Assembly: GCA_965662365.1 (NCBI GenBank)
Contig: CBFIHR010000042.1
Location: forward strand, 1-38,586
From: CAWVWD01 sp965662365
Lineage (GTDB): Bacteria; Bacteroidota; Bacteroidia; Chitinophagales; Saprospiraceae
Length of the DNA: 38,586 bases
Direction: 5' to 3'
Positions 16,056-23,396 of this stretch are shown piece by piece (within the stretch, counting starts at the first letter, position 1; each line of letters opens with the position of its first letter). Position numbers and translations under genes: made by a program. A model generated the notes under the pieces. The model did no database searches and was not told the origin of the DNA. It saw only the letters and a list, made by a program, of their open reading frames with translations.

Positions 16056-16520
16056 ATGGCTTGGTACGACTACATAAAAGGATTCTTCTATCGACCTCCA
16101 AATGAGGACAAGAACGAAGACATTGAGGAACTTCTGGAAATGCTAAAAAGTATGTCCGAGGACTTACTTTTTACAAGTGAAAGTGATTATCCTTTTGAGG
16201 TAATTTGTTGGGAAATCAAAACGAAAGTAGTTGATGCCACAACAATACAGGAATATATTGGTACAAAGAGTAAAACACTCGAAGTCAAAGAATCTACACC
16301 AGATAAACTACTATCTCGTAGAGCGAGAACTCGACCGTACTACTCCACCGAACGACGTGAAAAAGCCAATAGATTTAAACAAATTATAGACTTTTTTCAA
16401 TCACAAGTTGCCAACGCCAAAGCATTTAGAATCGGAAAAGTCGAAATTGATATTTATATTATTGGGACGGTTAGTGATTCACATATTATCGGTCTAAAAA
16501 CAATGGCTGTCGAAACATAA
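16056..16520 (+). CDS. NuiA-like (nuclease A inhibitor family) protein
   Basis: A 154-residue cytoplasmic protein resembling cyanobacterial NuiA, the tight inhibitor of the sugar-nonspecific nuclease NucA. Matching features are LLFTSESDYPFEVICWE near residues 35-51 (family: LL-MSESEYPFE), FFQSQVANAKAFRIGKVEIDIYIIG near the C-terminus (family: YR-GEVE-DVY-IG) and the ending GLKTMAVET. The middle contains a basic stretch (LLSRRARTRPYYSTERREKANRF). No NucA-type nuclease lies in the window, so its partner is unknown and another role is possible. The mRNA may be leaderless. Confidence 0.82.
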   Translation: MAWYDYIKGFFYRPPNEDKNEDIEELLEMLKSMSEDLLFTSESDYPFEVICWEIKTKVVDATTIQEYIGTKSKTLEVKESTPDKLLSRRARTRPYYSTERREKANRFKQIIDFFQSQVANAKAFRIGKVEIDIYIIGTVSDSHIIGLKTMAVET

Positions 16521-16549
16521 TTTCAATAATTAGGTATTTCAAATTGTAA

Positions 16550-16578
16550 TGACTTCAACTTTAATAATTTCGAAGTCA
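16550..16578 (+). terminator. Weak stem-loop after the NuiA-like gene
   Basis: TGACTTC (16550-16556) and GAAGTCA (16572-16578) form a 7-bp stem with a 15-nt AT-rich loop, followed by ACATTTTAATAAAA. It is a plausible but weak terminator. Confidence 0.4.
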
Positions 16579-16606
16579 ACATTTTAATAAAAAACCACTT
16601 TCGTAG

Positions 16607-16614
16607 TACTTTTG
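16607..16614 (+). promoter_or_regulatory. Candidate -7 element TACTTTTG
   Basis: An exact TAnnTTTG match about 130 bp upstream of the LysM protein gene. It would give a leader of about 125 nt. No -33 element was identified, and chance matches are expected about once per 1-2 kb per strand. Confidence 0.3.
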
Positions 16615-16746
16615 CAGCACTTTTTTACCATAACTAACTTGGTTACTACCCTCAATTTTATTAACTGTCAAATAAATATTCGATTACAAATGATTATGTC
16701 AAACTAATTCAAACTAATCATTATCAAAAAACAAGTACTAAAGTAA

Positions 16747-17622
16747 ATGAGACAAATTAGCTCAATCATCATTATTTCTATTCTTTGTGTGACCAATGTT
16801 TTCGCCACGACTCCTCAAGACACGGTAATTATTCCTTTGCGAATGCTACACCCGACAGATACTTTAGAGGTTATTTTGCAAGGAAACAATCGATTTTTAT
16901 TACATCAGATCAAACCAAAACAAACCTTATATTCTATTGCAAAATATTACGGGCTGGAAATCACAGATTTGTTGTACTACAATCCATCATTAGAAAATGG
17001 CGTAGAAATCAATCAAATAATCAAAATACCTGTCGGAAGTCGAGATATTAAGTGGCAAAAAACCAGTAAAACAATTAAATGGCGAATGATTGAGGTTGTT
17101 TATGTTGTCAAACCAAAAGATACTATTTACAAAATTGCGAAAACAAAATTCGGAATGGAATTAGATAGTTTTCGTCGCCTTAATAATAAGACAGACAATA
17201 ATTTAGAAATCGGCGATAAAGTTATTGTGGGTTGGATTGATATTGACGGTATTCCGCCCAAGGTCGGTGTTCGTGCATGGCTTCCAATGGCTTTATATGA
17301 TTCTTATCAGAATTTAAAAGCGATTTATTTAAAAAATAGTCGAGATAAAAATAAACAGGAAGTAAACGAAAAAGGACCGGCAGTTTGGCACAAAAGCCAG
17401 GAAGGAGACAACCTTTATGCTTTGCATAAAACCGCCCCGAGTGGCACTATTTTGAAAGTTACCAATCCTTTAAATAATCGCTCCCTTTATGTCAAGGTGG
17501 TAGGACGTCTGCAAACCGCAGGGTATCGCTACGACACACTTTTGGTACTTTCTCCTGGTGCAGCGAAAGCACTCGGCGGAATAAATCGGAGCTTTAGAGT
17601 TGATATTAATTATTATTTGTAA
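16747..17622 (+). CDS. LysM-LysM-DPBB (RlpA-like) secreted cell-wall protein
   Basis: A 291-residue exported protein with a signal peptide ending near residue 21 (TNVFAT). Two LysM peptidoglycan-binding modules follow: about 52-96 (LHQIKPKQTLYSIAKYYGLE...IKIP) and about 117-162 (VYVVKPKDTIYKIAKTKFGM...VIVGW). Residues about 205-291 form a double-psi beta-barrel of the RlpA/expansin type (ALHKTAPSGTILKVTNPLNNRSLYVKVVGR, LSPGAAKALGGINRSFRVDI). RlpA domains can act as lytic transglycosylases on denuded glycan, but I cannot confirm the catalytic residues here. A periplasmic wall-remodelling or scaffold role is likely. Confidence 0.85.
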   Translation: MRQISSIIIISILCVTNVFATTPQDTVIIPLRMLHPTDTLEVILQGNNRFLLHQIKPKQTLYSIAKYYGLEITDLLYYNPSLENGVEINQIIKIPVGSRDIKWQKTSKTIKWRMIEVVYVVKPKDTIYKIAKTKFGMELDSFRRLNNKTDNNLEIGDKVIVGWIDIDGIPPKVGVRAWLPMALYDSYQNLKAIYLKNSRDKNKQEVNEKGPAVWHKSQEGDNLYALHKTAPSGTILKVTNPLNNRSLYVKVVGRLQTAGYRYDTLLVLSPGAAKALGGINRSFRVDINYYL

Positions 17623-17726
17623 ACTGTAAATTGATTGTGATTGTTTGATTATTATCATAATAGTTAAAATGATTTTATTATTTATCTACAAGTTATTAGC
17701 TTAAAGTTTTTAATAAAAACATCAAG

Positions 17727-17812
17727 ACCTCTAAATGAGTGTCTATCTTACTTTTACGATCAAATACCTTAAAAGTGAGTTATTCAAAGAGGTAGATTCC
17801 GAAAATCTAACC
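17727..17812 (+). promoter_or_regulatory. Structured leader with overlapping alternative stems
   Basis: Stem 1 pairs ACCTCT (17727-17732) with AGAGGT (17788-17793) and encloses ACTTTTA/TAAAAGT (17750-17756 and 17770-17776). Stem 2 pairs GGTAGATT (17791-17798) with AATCTAACC (17804-17812). The bases GGT at 17791-17793 are shared, so the two stems compete. The position, about 100 bp before cystathionine beta-synthase, fits a leader RNA, but it does not resemble a riboswitch class that I know. No promoter upstream of it could be identified. Confidence 0.35.
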
Positions 17813-17863
17813 TTCAAAATTTATTTGGTACAAGTTTTAGAAAATACTAATTGACGTACTAAC

Positions 17864-17887
17864 CTGCCTGCAAATAGTCGCAGGCGG
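17864..17887. repeat. GC-rich CCTGCCTGC palindrome
   Basis: CTGCCTGC (17864-17871) and GCAGGCGG (17880-17887) pair with one T-G wobble around an 8-nt AT-rich loop. The GC-rich arms stand out from the surrounding AT-rich sequence and may be a small dispersed palindrome or a terminator close to the CBS start codon. Confidence 0.4.
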
Positions 17888-17910
17888 ATCACCAATAATT
17901 ACTAGAAAAT

Positions 17911-19269
17911 ATGCGTGTTTTTAATAACATTTTAGAAACCATCGGAAATACGCCGTTGGTCAAATTAAACAAAATCGCTTCAAAAACAGAAGCTACAATT
18001 TTAGCAAAAGTAGAAACCACCAATCCTGGTAACTCTGTCAAAGACAGAATGGCACTCAAAATGGTCGAAGATGCCGAAGCAAGAGGCGACTTAAAACCCG
18101 GTGGAACTATCATCGAATGTACTTCAGGAAATACCGGAATGGGTATTGCTATCGCAGCAGTCGTCAAAGGATATCGTTGTATTTTCACAACAACTGACAA
18201 ACAATCGAAAGAAAAAGTCGATATGTTGAAAGCCGTTGGTGCAGAGGTTATCGTCTGTCCAACGAATGTAGAACCTGACGATCCTCGTTCTTATTACTCC
18301 ACTGCCGAACGCTTGAATAAAGAAATTCCAAACTCTTACTGGTGTAATCAATACGATAATTTATCCAATCGTGAAGCTCATTTTGAGTCAACAGGACCAG
18401 AAATTTGGGAACAAACCGATGGAAAAATTACGCATTTTGTTGTCGGTGTTGGTACAGGTGGAACGATTTCGGGAGTCGGCAAATATTTAAAATCTAAAAA
18501 TCCAGATATTAAAATCTGGGGAATCGATACTTATGGTTCTGTTTTCAAAAAATACCACGAAACTGGTATTTTCGATGAAAAAGAAATTTATCCTTACGTC
18601 ACCGAAGGTATCGGAGAAGATATTTTGCCTAAAAATGTAGACTTCGGCATCATTGATTACTTCGAGAAAGTCACCGATAAAGACGCTGCGGTTATGACTC
18701 GTGAGTTGGCTCGTCAAGAAGGAATTTTGGTCGGTAACTCTGCAGGTTCAGCAATGGCAGGCGTTCTACAATTGGCAGACAAATTGAAACCTACTGATGT
18801 AGTCGTCGTCTTATTCCATGACCATGCAAGTCGTTATGTCGGTAAGATTTTTAATGACGAATGGATGCGAGAACGTGGATTCTTAGATGATGAATTGAAG
18901 GTACGAGACGTTATCGCTCAAAAGCAAAATAAGACTTTTTACGCTATCGGCAAAAACGATACGATTCGTCACGCTTTCGATATTATGAAATCGCACGATA
19001 TTTCGCAAATGCCAGTTATGGATAATAACGAAATCGTTGGTTCTTTGACCGAAACGGCTGTTTTAAATTACCTTTTGGAAAATCCGTATAACAATGCTGA
19101 GAAATTAGTTGCTGAAATCATGGGCGAAGCCTTTCCAGTTGTTCATGAGGATTTGTCATGCAAGCAGTTGAATTTATATATCAACCGCAAAACACCAGCC
19201 GTCTTAGCAAAAGACAAAGCAGGAACACTTCATGTGATTACACAGTACGATATTATTCAAACAGTCTAA
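17911..19269 (+). CDS. Cystathionine beta-synthase
   Basis: A 452-residue PLP enzyme that condenses serine (or O-acetylserine) with homocysteine in transsulfuration. The N-terminal fold-type II domain (1-325) carries Lys44 in NPGNSVKDRMA, the PLP Schiff-base lysine; SGNTGMG for the substrate carboxylate; and GVGTGGTISG for the PLP phosphate. Two CBS domains follow (about 337-395 and 396-452), a length and order typical of bacterial cystathionine beta-synthase rather than CysK/CysM, which lack them. An O-acetylserine sulfhydrylase with CBS domains is a less likely alternative. The gene stands alone with a structured upstream region and a shared terminator downstream. Confidence 0.9.
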   Translation: MRVFNNILETIGNTPLVKLNKIASKTEATILAKVETTNPGNSVKDRMALKMVEDAEARGDLKPGGTIIECTSGNTGMGIAIAAVVKGYRCIFTTTDKQSKEKVDMLKAVGAEVIVCPTNVEPDDPRSYYSTAERLNKEIPNSYWCNQYDNLSNREAHFESTGPEIWEQTDGKITHFVVGVGTGGTISGVGKYLKSKNPDIKIWGIDTYGSVFKKYHETGIFDEKEIYPYVTEGIGEDILPKNVDFGIIDYFEKVTDKDAAVMTRELARQEGILVGNSAGSAMAGVLQLADKLKPTDVVVVLFHDHASRYVGKIFNDEWMRERGFLDDELKVRDVIAQKQNKTFYAIGKNDTIRHAFDIMKSHDISQMPVMDNNEIVGSLTETAVLNYLLENPYNNAEKLVAEIMGEAFPVVHEDLSCKQLNLYINRKTPAVLAKDKAGTLHVITQYDIIQTV

Positions 19270-19272
19270 TTT

Positions 19273-19307
19273 TAAACCGTGTCGGCCTCGAAAACCGGCA
19301 CGGTTTA
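19273..19307. terminator. Bidirectional terminator between CBS and SbcC genes
   Basis: TAAACCGTGTCGG (19273-19285) and CCGGCACGGTTTA (19295-19307) form a 13-bp stem with one T-G wobble and a 9-nt loop, between convergent genes. Confidence 0.8.
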
Positions 19308-19310
19308 TTG

Positions 19311-22300
19311 CTAACCATTCAACTCCAAAACAGAAACACCGCCACCTTTTTTCAAGACCCGAACTTGCGTCGTAATCTTTTCTTTTAATGCCGGAACGTG
19401 CGAGATTACACCGATTGTTTTCCCGGAGTGATTTAGATTTTCGAGCGTAATAATCGCATCCTCCAACGTTTTTTCGTCCAATGTACCGAAACCTTCATCA
19501 ATAAATAGTGATTCGATATTCGTATTTTGCCCCGCCAAATCCGACAAACCCAACGCCAACGCCAAACTCACTAAAAAACTCTCGCCACCAGAAAGCGTTT
19601 TCATCGGTCGCCTTGTATTCGCTTGAAACGTATCAACAATCATCAAATCCAAGACCTCTTCTTCATCTTTTTCAATAAAATATCGAGGGTTTAAATTATC
19701 CAAATGCCGGTTTGCCAAATTCACCAACTGCTTTAACGTCAAACTTTGTGCAAACACTCGAAACTTCTTGCCACTTGCCTGTCCAATCAAATCATTCAGA
19801 CTCGACCAACGAGCCGTCTCTTTCGTTTGTTTTTGTATTTTTTGCAGTTGACTCGCTGCTTTTGCTTTGTTTAATTCGTTCGTCTGTAGCATATTTTTAA
19901 TACTACCGATTCGTTGTAACACTTTATTTTGTTCAATCCGAATAGATTGATTTTCAGATACTAAAGTTAATTTATCTTTATCCGTTAATCGCTTTTCTTG
20001 TTCTATTTCCCAGTTCTGTCTGTTATCTTTTAGCGACTGTTTGACTTGAATAATCGACTTATTCAACGCCTGCTGTTCCATTTCGATTTGTTCCTTTTGT
20101 CCGTCAGAAAGCAATGCTTTTCTGACCGCTTTCACATCTTCAAAACCGCTTTCGCTAATCGCTTTTTGTAATACTTCAGATTTTTTTAATAATAAGTTTG
20201 ACAACTGATTTTGCTGTAACTCAGCATTCGTAATTGTCGTTTCTAACTTCGATTTTTCGACTAATAACTGATGATAAGATTTCTCTAATTGTTGAACAGT
20301 ATATTCATTTTCAGCCAATTGCTGCTTAAATTTCTGCTGTTCTATTTTAGGATTTTTAGTACCGAATAAACCTTTTCGTCTCGTCGTCAACTCCAATAAT
20401 TCCGTCTTTGCTACATTCAATTCATTTGTCAATTCCTCCAAAGCAATCCTCTGATTTTCAAGCTGTTTAGTAAGTTGTTCAATCTCTTGTTTTGCTAATG
20501 TCATTTCATTTTCAGACTTTGACTGTTGCTTTTCTCTCGATTGATAATCTTGATTTTGTTGCCTCAAAATTTTCAAAAAACTCGACTCATCAAACTCTAA
20601 ATCATATCGTTTTGCTATCGTCGTCAACTTATCTTTCAGCTGTTGCTCCTCTGCTGCTACCTCAAGTAACCTTCGGCGTTCTTTCTCAAAATTCTCCGAC
20701 AAAACATCTACTTCTTTCTTCAAAATCGCCAAATTACTCTGAATTTCCGTTTTTCGTTTTTTCGTTTCTTCAAGACTATTATTCAGCTCTACCAGCTGCG
20801 TTTTGAGTTGCTGCTGATTTCGCAACGCATCACTCAAACTGTTCAGCTTTTTTTCTAAACTTTGAGCACCAGCTTTATTATATAATTGTCGATTTTCATC
20901 TGAAACCGTTTGTAAAAATGCTCGAAAAGCATCGGTTTTTTGTTCAAAAAATTCAATTTGTTGAGTATGTGAAATCGCATTTTTAGCCACATTTTCCAAA
21001 CTTGCTTCCACCTTAGCCCCCTGTTTTTCCAAAGCTTTCAAGGCTTTTTCAGTATCATCTTTTTCTCGTTTTGCTCTCGATACATCGTAATCGTAATTCA
21101 AGTTATGTTCCGTAGAATGACACAACGGACAAGGTTTTCCTTTCTCTAACGTTTTATGATAATCCTCAAGTCGTTGCATTCGTTCCTCCAGCTCAAAAAC
21201 CTTCGTTTTATCCACTAATTTTGCCGCTGTTGCCTCGATTTTCGCCGATAATTTTTCTAACTCAACCGACAAATTTTGTTGCAAAATTTCACATTCTGAT
21301 AAATCATTCTTTTGCTGTTGCAACAGCAAATTATTCGCTTCAAAACCCTTTACTTCCTGAAGAAAATCCTTTAATTCTGCAATTTGCTGTTGTCCTTCTT
21401 CGATATTATTTTCGACCGTTCGAATAGCCAAAGTTTCACTTTCTGCGTTCGGAAACAAAGTTTCAAAAGCTTCTTTCTTCTCTGCAATCAACGAATTGAT
21501 TTCTACTAACCTTTCATCGAATACTTCAATATTACCTTGTAAATTACCGATTTTATCGCCTAATACCTCTGTTGTTTTTTGCGTTTCTACCAATAACTTT
21601 TGCTGCTGCTCAAACGCTTGAATGTCTAACTCAATCGCTGTCAATTCCTCTTTTAAATCAGCAAAAATACCGTTACTTTTCAACCATTCCGTTGCACTTT
21701 CAAAGTTCGTTTTTGCATTTTGATAGTTTTCACTGGCTTTCGCCAAAACAGTTTGATTAACCTTATAAAGTTTAGTAAGTTCCTTAATATTTTGTTCCTT
21801 ATTAAAAATAGGCTTACGTTGATTTTCAATATTATTATCCAATAAAATAACCGCCTCAAAAAGTTGTAGTTGTTCTTCTTCTACCGATTTCAGCGTATCG
21901 AGGTGCTGTTTGGCAAAAGCCAATTCATCTTCTTCAATTTGTAAATTATCATCAACTGACTCAAACTTCTTTCGTATAATTATCAACTGATTATCAACCG
22001 CTTGCACCTGCTCATTTAAACTATTAATTTCATTTAAAGGCACTTGAAAACGCACCGCTTTTTCATGCAAATTTAATAAACTAAACAGCTCCTGTTTCGC
22101 CTGTTCTTCTTCCTTTAATTCCTTCAATTTATTTTCTAATTCCACATGACGTTTTTCCAGTTTTTCTAACAAATCCAACCAATTTATCTGCTTATCAAAA
22201 TTCTGAATTTGTTGTTCAAAATCTACATTTAAAGCCGATAAATTCGCCTTTTCCGTTTCCAACGCCACTACTTTATCCTCTTCTAATACCTGCAAGCCGT

Positions 22301-22919
22301 CCAGTTGCTCTTTTAATTTTTCTAAGGCTTGTTGTTCTTCTCGATTTCGCTCAAAAGCCGCTTTTGAAATTTCAGAATAACGTTCCGTTCCAGTAATTTT
22401 CTCCAACAAATCACTTCGACTACCTTCGTCCGACTTCAAAAACTCCGCAAACTCTCCTTGAGCCAACATGACCGAACGTTTAAACTGCCCATAATCCAAA
22501 CCAGTCAATTCTTCGATGGTCGATAAAACCTTTCCTTTCAATGACCGACATAAAAACTTACCATCAGGCAAACTCGCTACTTCAAATTTCGCTTTTTGTA
22601 ACGCACCATTCGCCTTTTTTCTGGCTCGGTGCTGACTCCATTTCGCTCGATACCTTTTACCTTTTACCGCAAACTCGACTTCCGCAAAACACTCATACGT
22701 ACCATGCGTCATAACATCCTCTTCGTGTCCTCTTGCCGTTCGACCATACAAGGCCAGCGTAATCGCATCAAGGATAGTCGTTTTCCCTGCTCCGGTATCG
22801 CCAACAATTGCAAATAAGCCCTGCGACGTGATTCTTTGATCCTGAAAATCAATGACTTGTGGCTCATTATCTGCACGCAGTGAGTTGATATTCTTTATAC
22901 TTACCTTTAAAATTTTCAT
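19311..22919 (-). CDS. sbcC: Exonuclease SbcCD ATPase subunit SbcC
   Basis: A 1202-residue SMC/Rad50-like ATPase, which with the SbcD nuclease opens DNA hairpins and processes double-strand ends. Visible parts: Walker A GDTGAGKTT (40-48); Q-loop and SbcC motif LDYGQFKRSVMLAQGEFAEFLK (141-162); a long heptad coiled coil (about 180-1080) rich in Gln, Glu and Lys; zinc hook CPLC with Cys597 and Cys600 at the centre; ABC signature LSGGES (near 1110); Walker B ESLFIDEGFGTLDE (near 1137-1150); and a final H-loop (VISHV). The length fits bacterial SbcC (about 1050-1200). SbcD is usually encoded just upstream, but here the upstream neighbour is divergent, so SbcD must be elsewhere. Confidence 0.93.
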   Translation of the reverse strand: MKILKVSIKNINSLRADNEPQVIDFQDQRITSQGLFAIVGDTGAGKTTILDAITLALYGRTARGHEEDVMTHGTYECFAEVEFAVKGKRYRAKWSQHRARKKANGALQKAKFEVASLPDGKFLCRSLKGKVLSTIEELTGLDYGQFKRSVMLAQGEFAEFLKSDEGSRSDLLEKITGTERYSEISKAAFERNREEQQALEKLKEQLDGLQVLEEDKVVALETEKANLSALNVDFEQQIQNFDKQINWLDLLEKLEKRHVELENKLKELKEEEQAKQELFSLLNLHEKAVRFQVPLNEINSLNEQVQAVDNQLIIIRKKFESVDDNLQIEEDELAFAKQHLDTLKSVEEEQLQLFEAVILLDNNIENQRKPIFNKEQNIKELTKLYKVNQTVLAKASENYQNAKTNFESATEWLKSNGIFADLKEELTAIELDIQAFEQQQKLLVETQKTTEVLGDKIGNLQGNIEVFDERLVEINSLIAEKKEAFETLFPNAESETLAIRTVENNIEEGQQQIAELKDFLQEVKGFEANNLLLQQQKNDLSECEILQQNLSVELEKLSAKIEATAAKLVDKTKVFELEERMQRLEDYHKTLEKGKPCPLCHSTEHNLNYDYDVSRAKREKDDTEKALKALEKQGAKVEASLENVAKNAISHTQQIEFFEQKTDAFRAFLQTVSDENRQLYNKAGAQSLEKKLNSLSDALRNQQQLKTQLVELNNSLEETKKRKTEIQSNLAILKKEVDVLSENFEKERRRLLEVAAEEQQLKDKLTTIAKRYDLEFDESSFLKILRQQNQDYQSREKQQSKSENEMTLAKQEIEQLTKQLENQRIALEELTNELNVAKTELLELTTRRKGLFGTKNPKIEQQKFKQQLAENEYTVQQLEKSYHQLLVEKSKLETTITNAELQQNQLSNLLLKKSEVLQKAISESGFEDVKAVRKALLSDGQKEQIEMEQQALNKSIIQVKQSLKDNRQNWEIEQEKRLTDKDKLTLVSENQSIRIEQNKVLQRIGSIKNMLQTNELNKAKAASQLQKIQKQTKETARWSSLNDLIGQASGKKFRVFAQSLTLKQLVNLANRHLDNLNPRYFIEKDEEEVLDLMIVDTFQANTRRPMKTLSGGESFLVSLALALGLSDLAGQNTNIESLFIDEGFGTLDEKTLEDAIITLENLNHSGKTIGVISHVPALKEKITTQVRVLKKGGGVSVLELNG

Positions 22920-22986
22920 ATTTCTAACTAAATGGTGTTTTCTAATTTATCTATTTTATCAATCTAAATTTTGAAGAAAGCCGTTA

Positions 22987-23006
22987 TTGTCCGAGAATTC
23001 GGACAA
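22987..23006. promoter_or_regulatory. Perfect palindromic operator-like site
   Basis: TTGTCCGA and TCGGACAA flank GAAT, 68 bp upstream of the sbcC start codon and within the divergent control region. The GC-rich arms in AT-rich DNA suggest a transcription-factor site or small hairpin. It is not the LexA box of E. coli or Bacillus. Confidence 0.4.
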
Positions 23007-23316
23007 ATGATGAAAATAAATGTTTTTGATCTATATTTTGCATTAAAACCGCCCTGAACTTACCCGCTCAGAATATTTAATATAATCAACCGACACAAAA
23101 TTTATGAATAACGTTTATCGGTTTCCTAAAATGTGGAAATAATAATCATCAATTTACTGAAAATATCAAATTTAATGATAGAACACACGAAATTATTTAA
23201 TTATGTAGATTTTTGAAAGTCACTATACAAAAAATTAAGAAATAAAATAAACCCAATAATTCCTAATTTTAATCTGCTAAAAATAAAAAGTTATGGTCTT
23301 GTAAGATGTATAAATC

Positions 23317-23324
23317 TAATTTTG
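23317..23324 (+). promoter_or_regulatory. Candidate -7 element TAATTTTG for the hybrid kinase
   Basis: An exact TAnnTTTG match 72 bp upstream of the kinase ATG. A CTTG at 23298-23301 could be the -33 element, but the 15-bp spacing is shorter than usual. Confidence 0.35.
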
Positions 23325-23396
23325 AAATAAAGAGACCTCAAAGACAACAAATTATTTTTAATACATCAACAAAACCAACGATAATAACAACCTCTA

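Larger units (their letters stand above)
22920..23396. other. 477-bp divergent intergenic region with palindromes
   Basis: This region separates sbcC (-) from the hybrid kinase (+) and holds no gene. It contains a perfect inverted repeat, TTGTCCGA-GAAT-TCGGACAA (22987-23006), suited to a dimeric repressor, and a weaker pair AACCGA/TCGGTT (23088-23123). A TAATTTTG -7 candidate for the kinase is listed separately. Confidence 0.5.

Noticed and set aside
21120..21140. Plus-strand reading frames inside sbcC as separate genes
   Set aside because: They are shadows of the coiled-coil coding sequence with no independent start signals or motifs.
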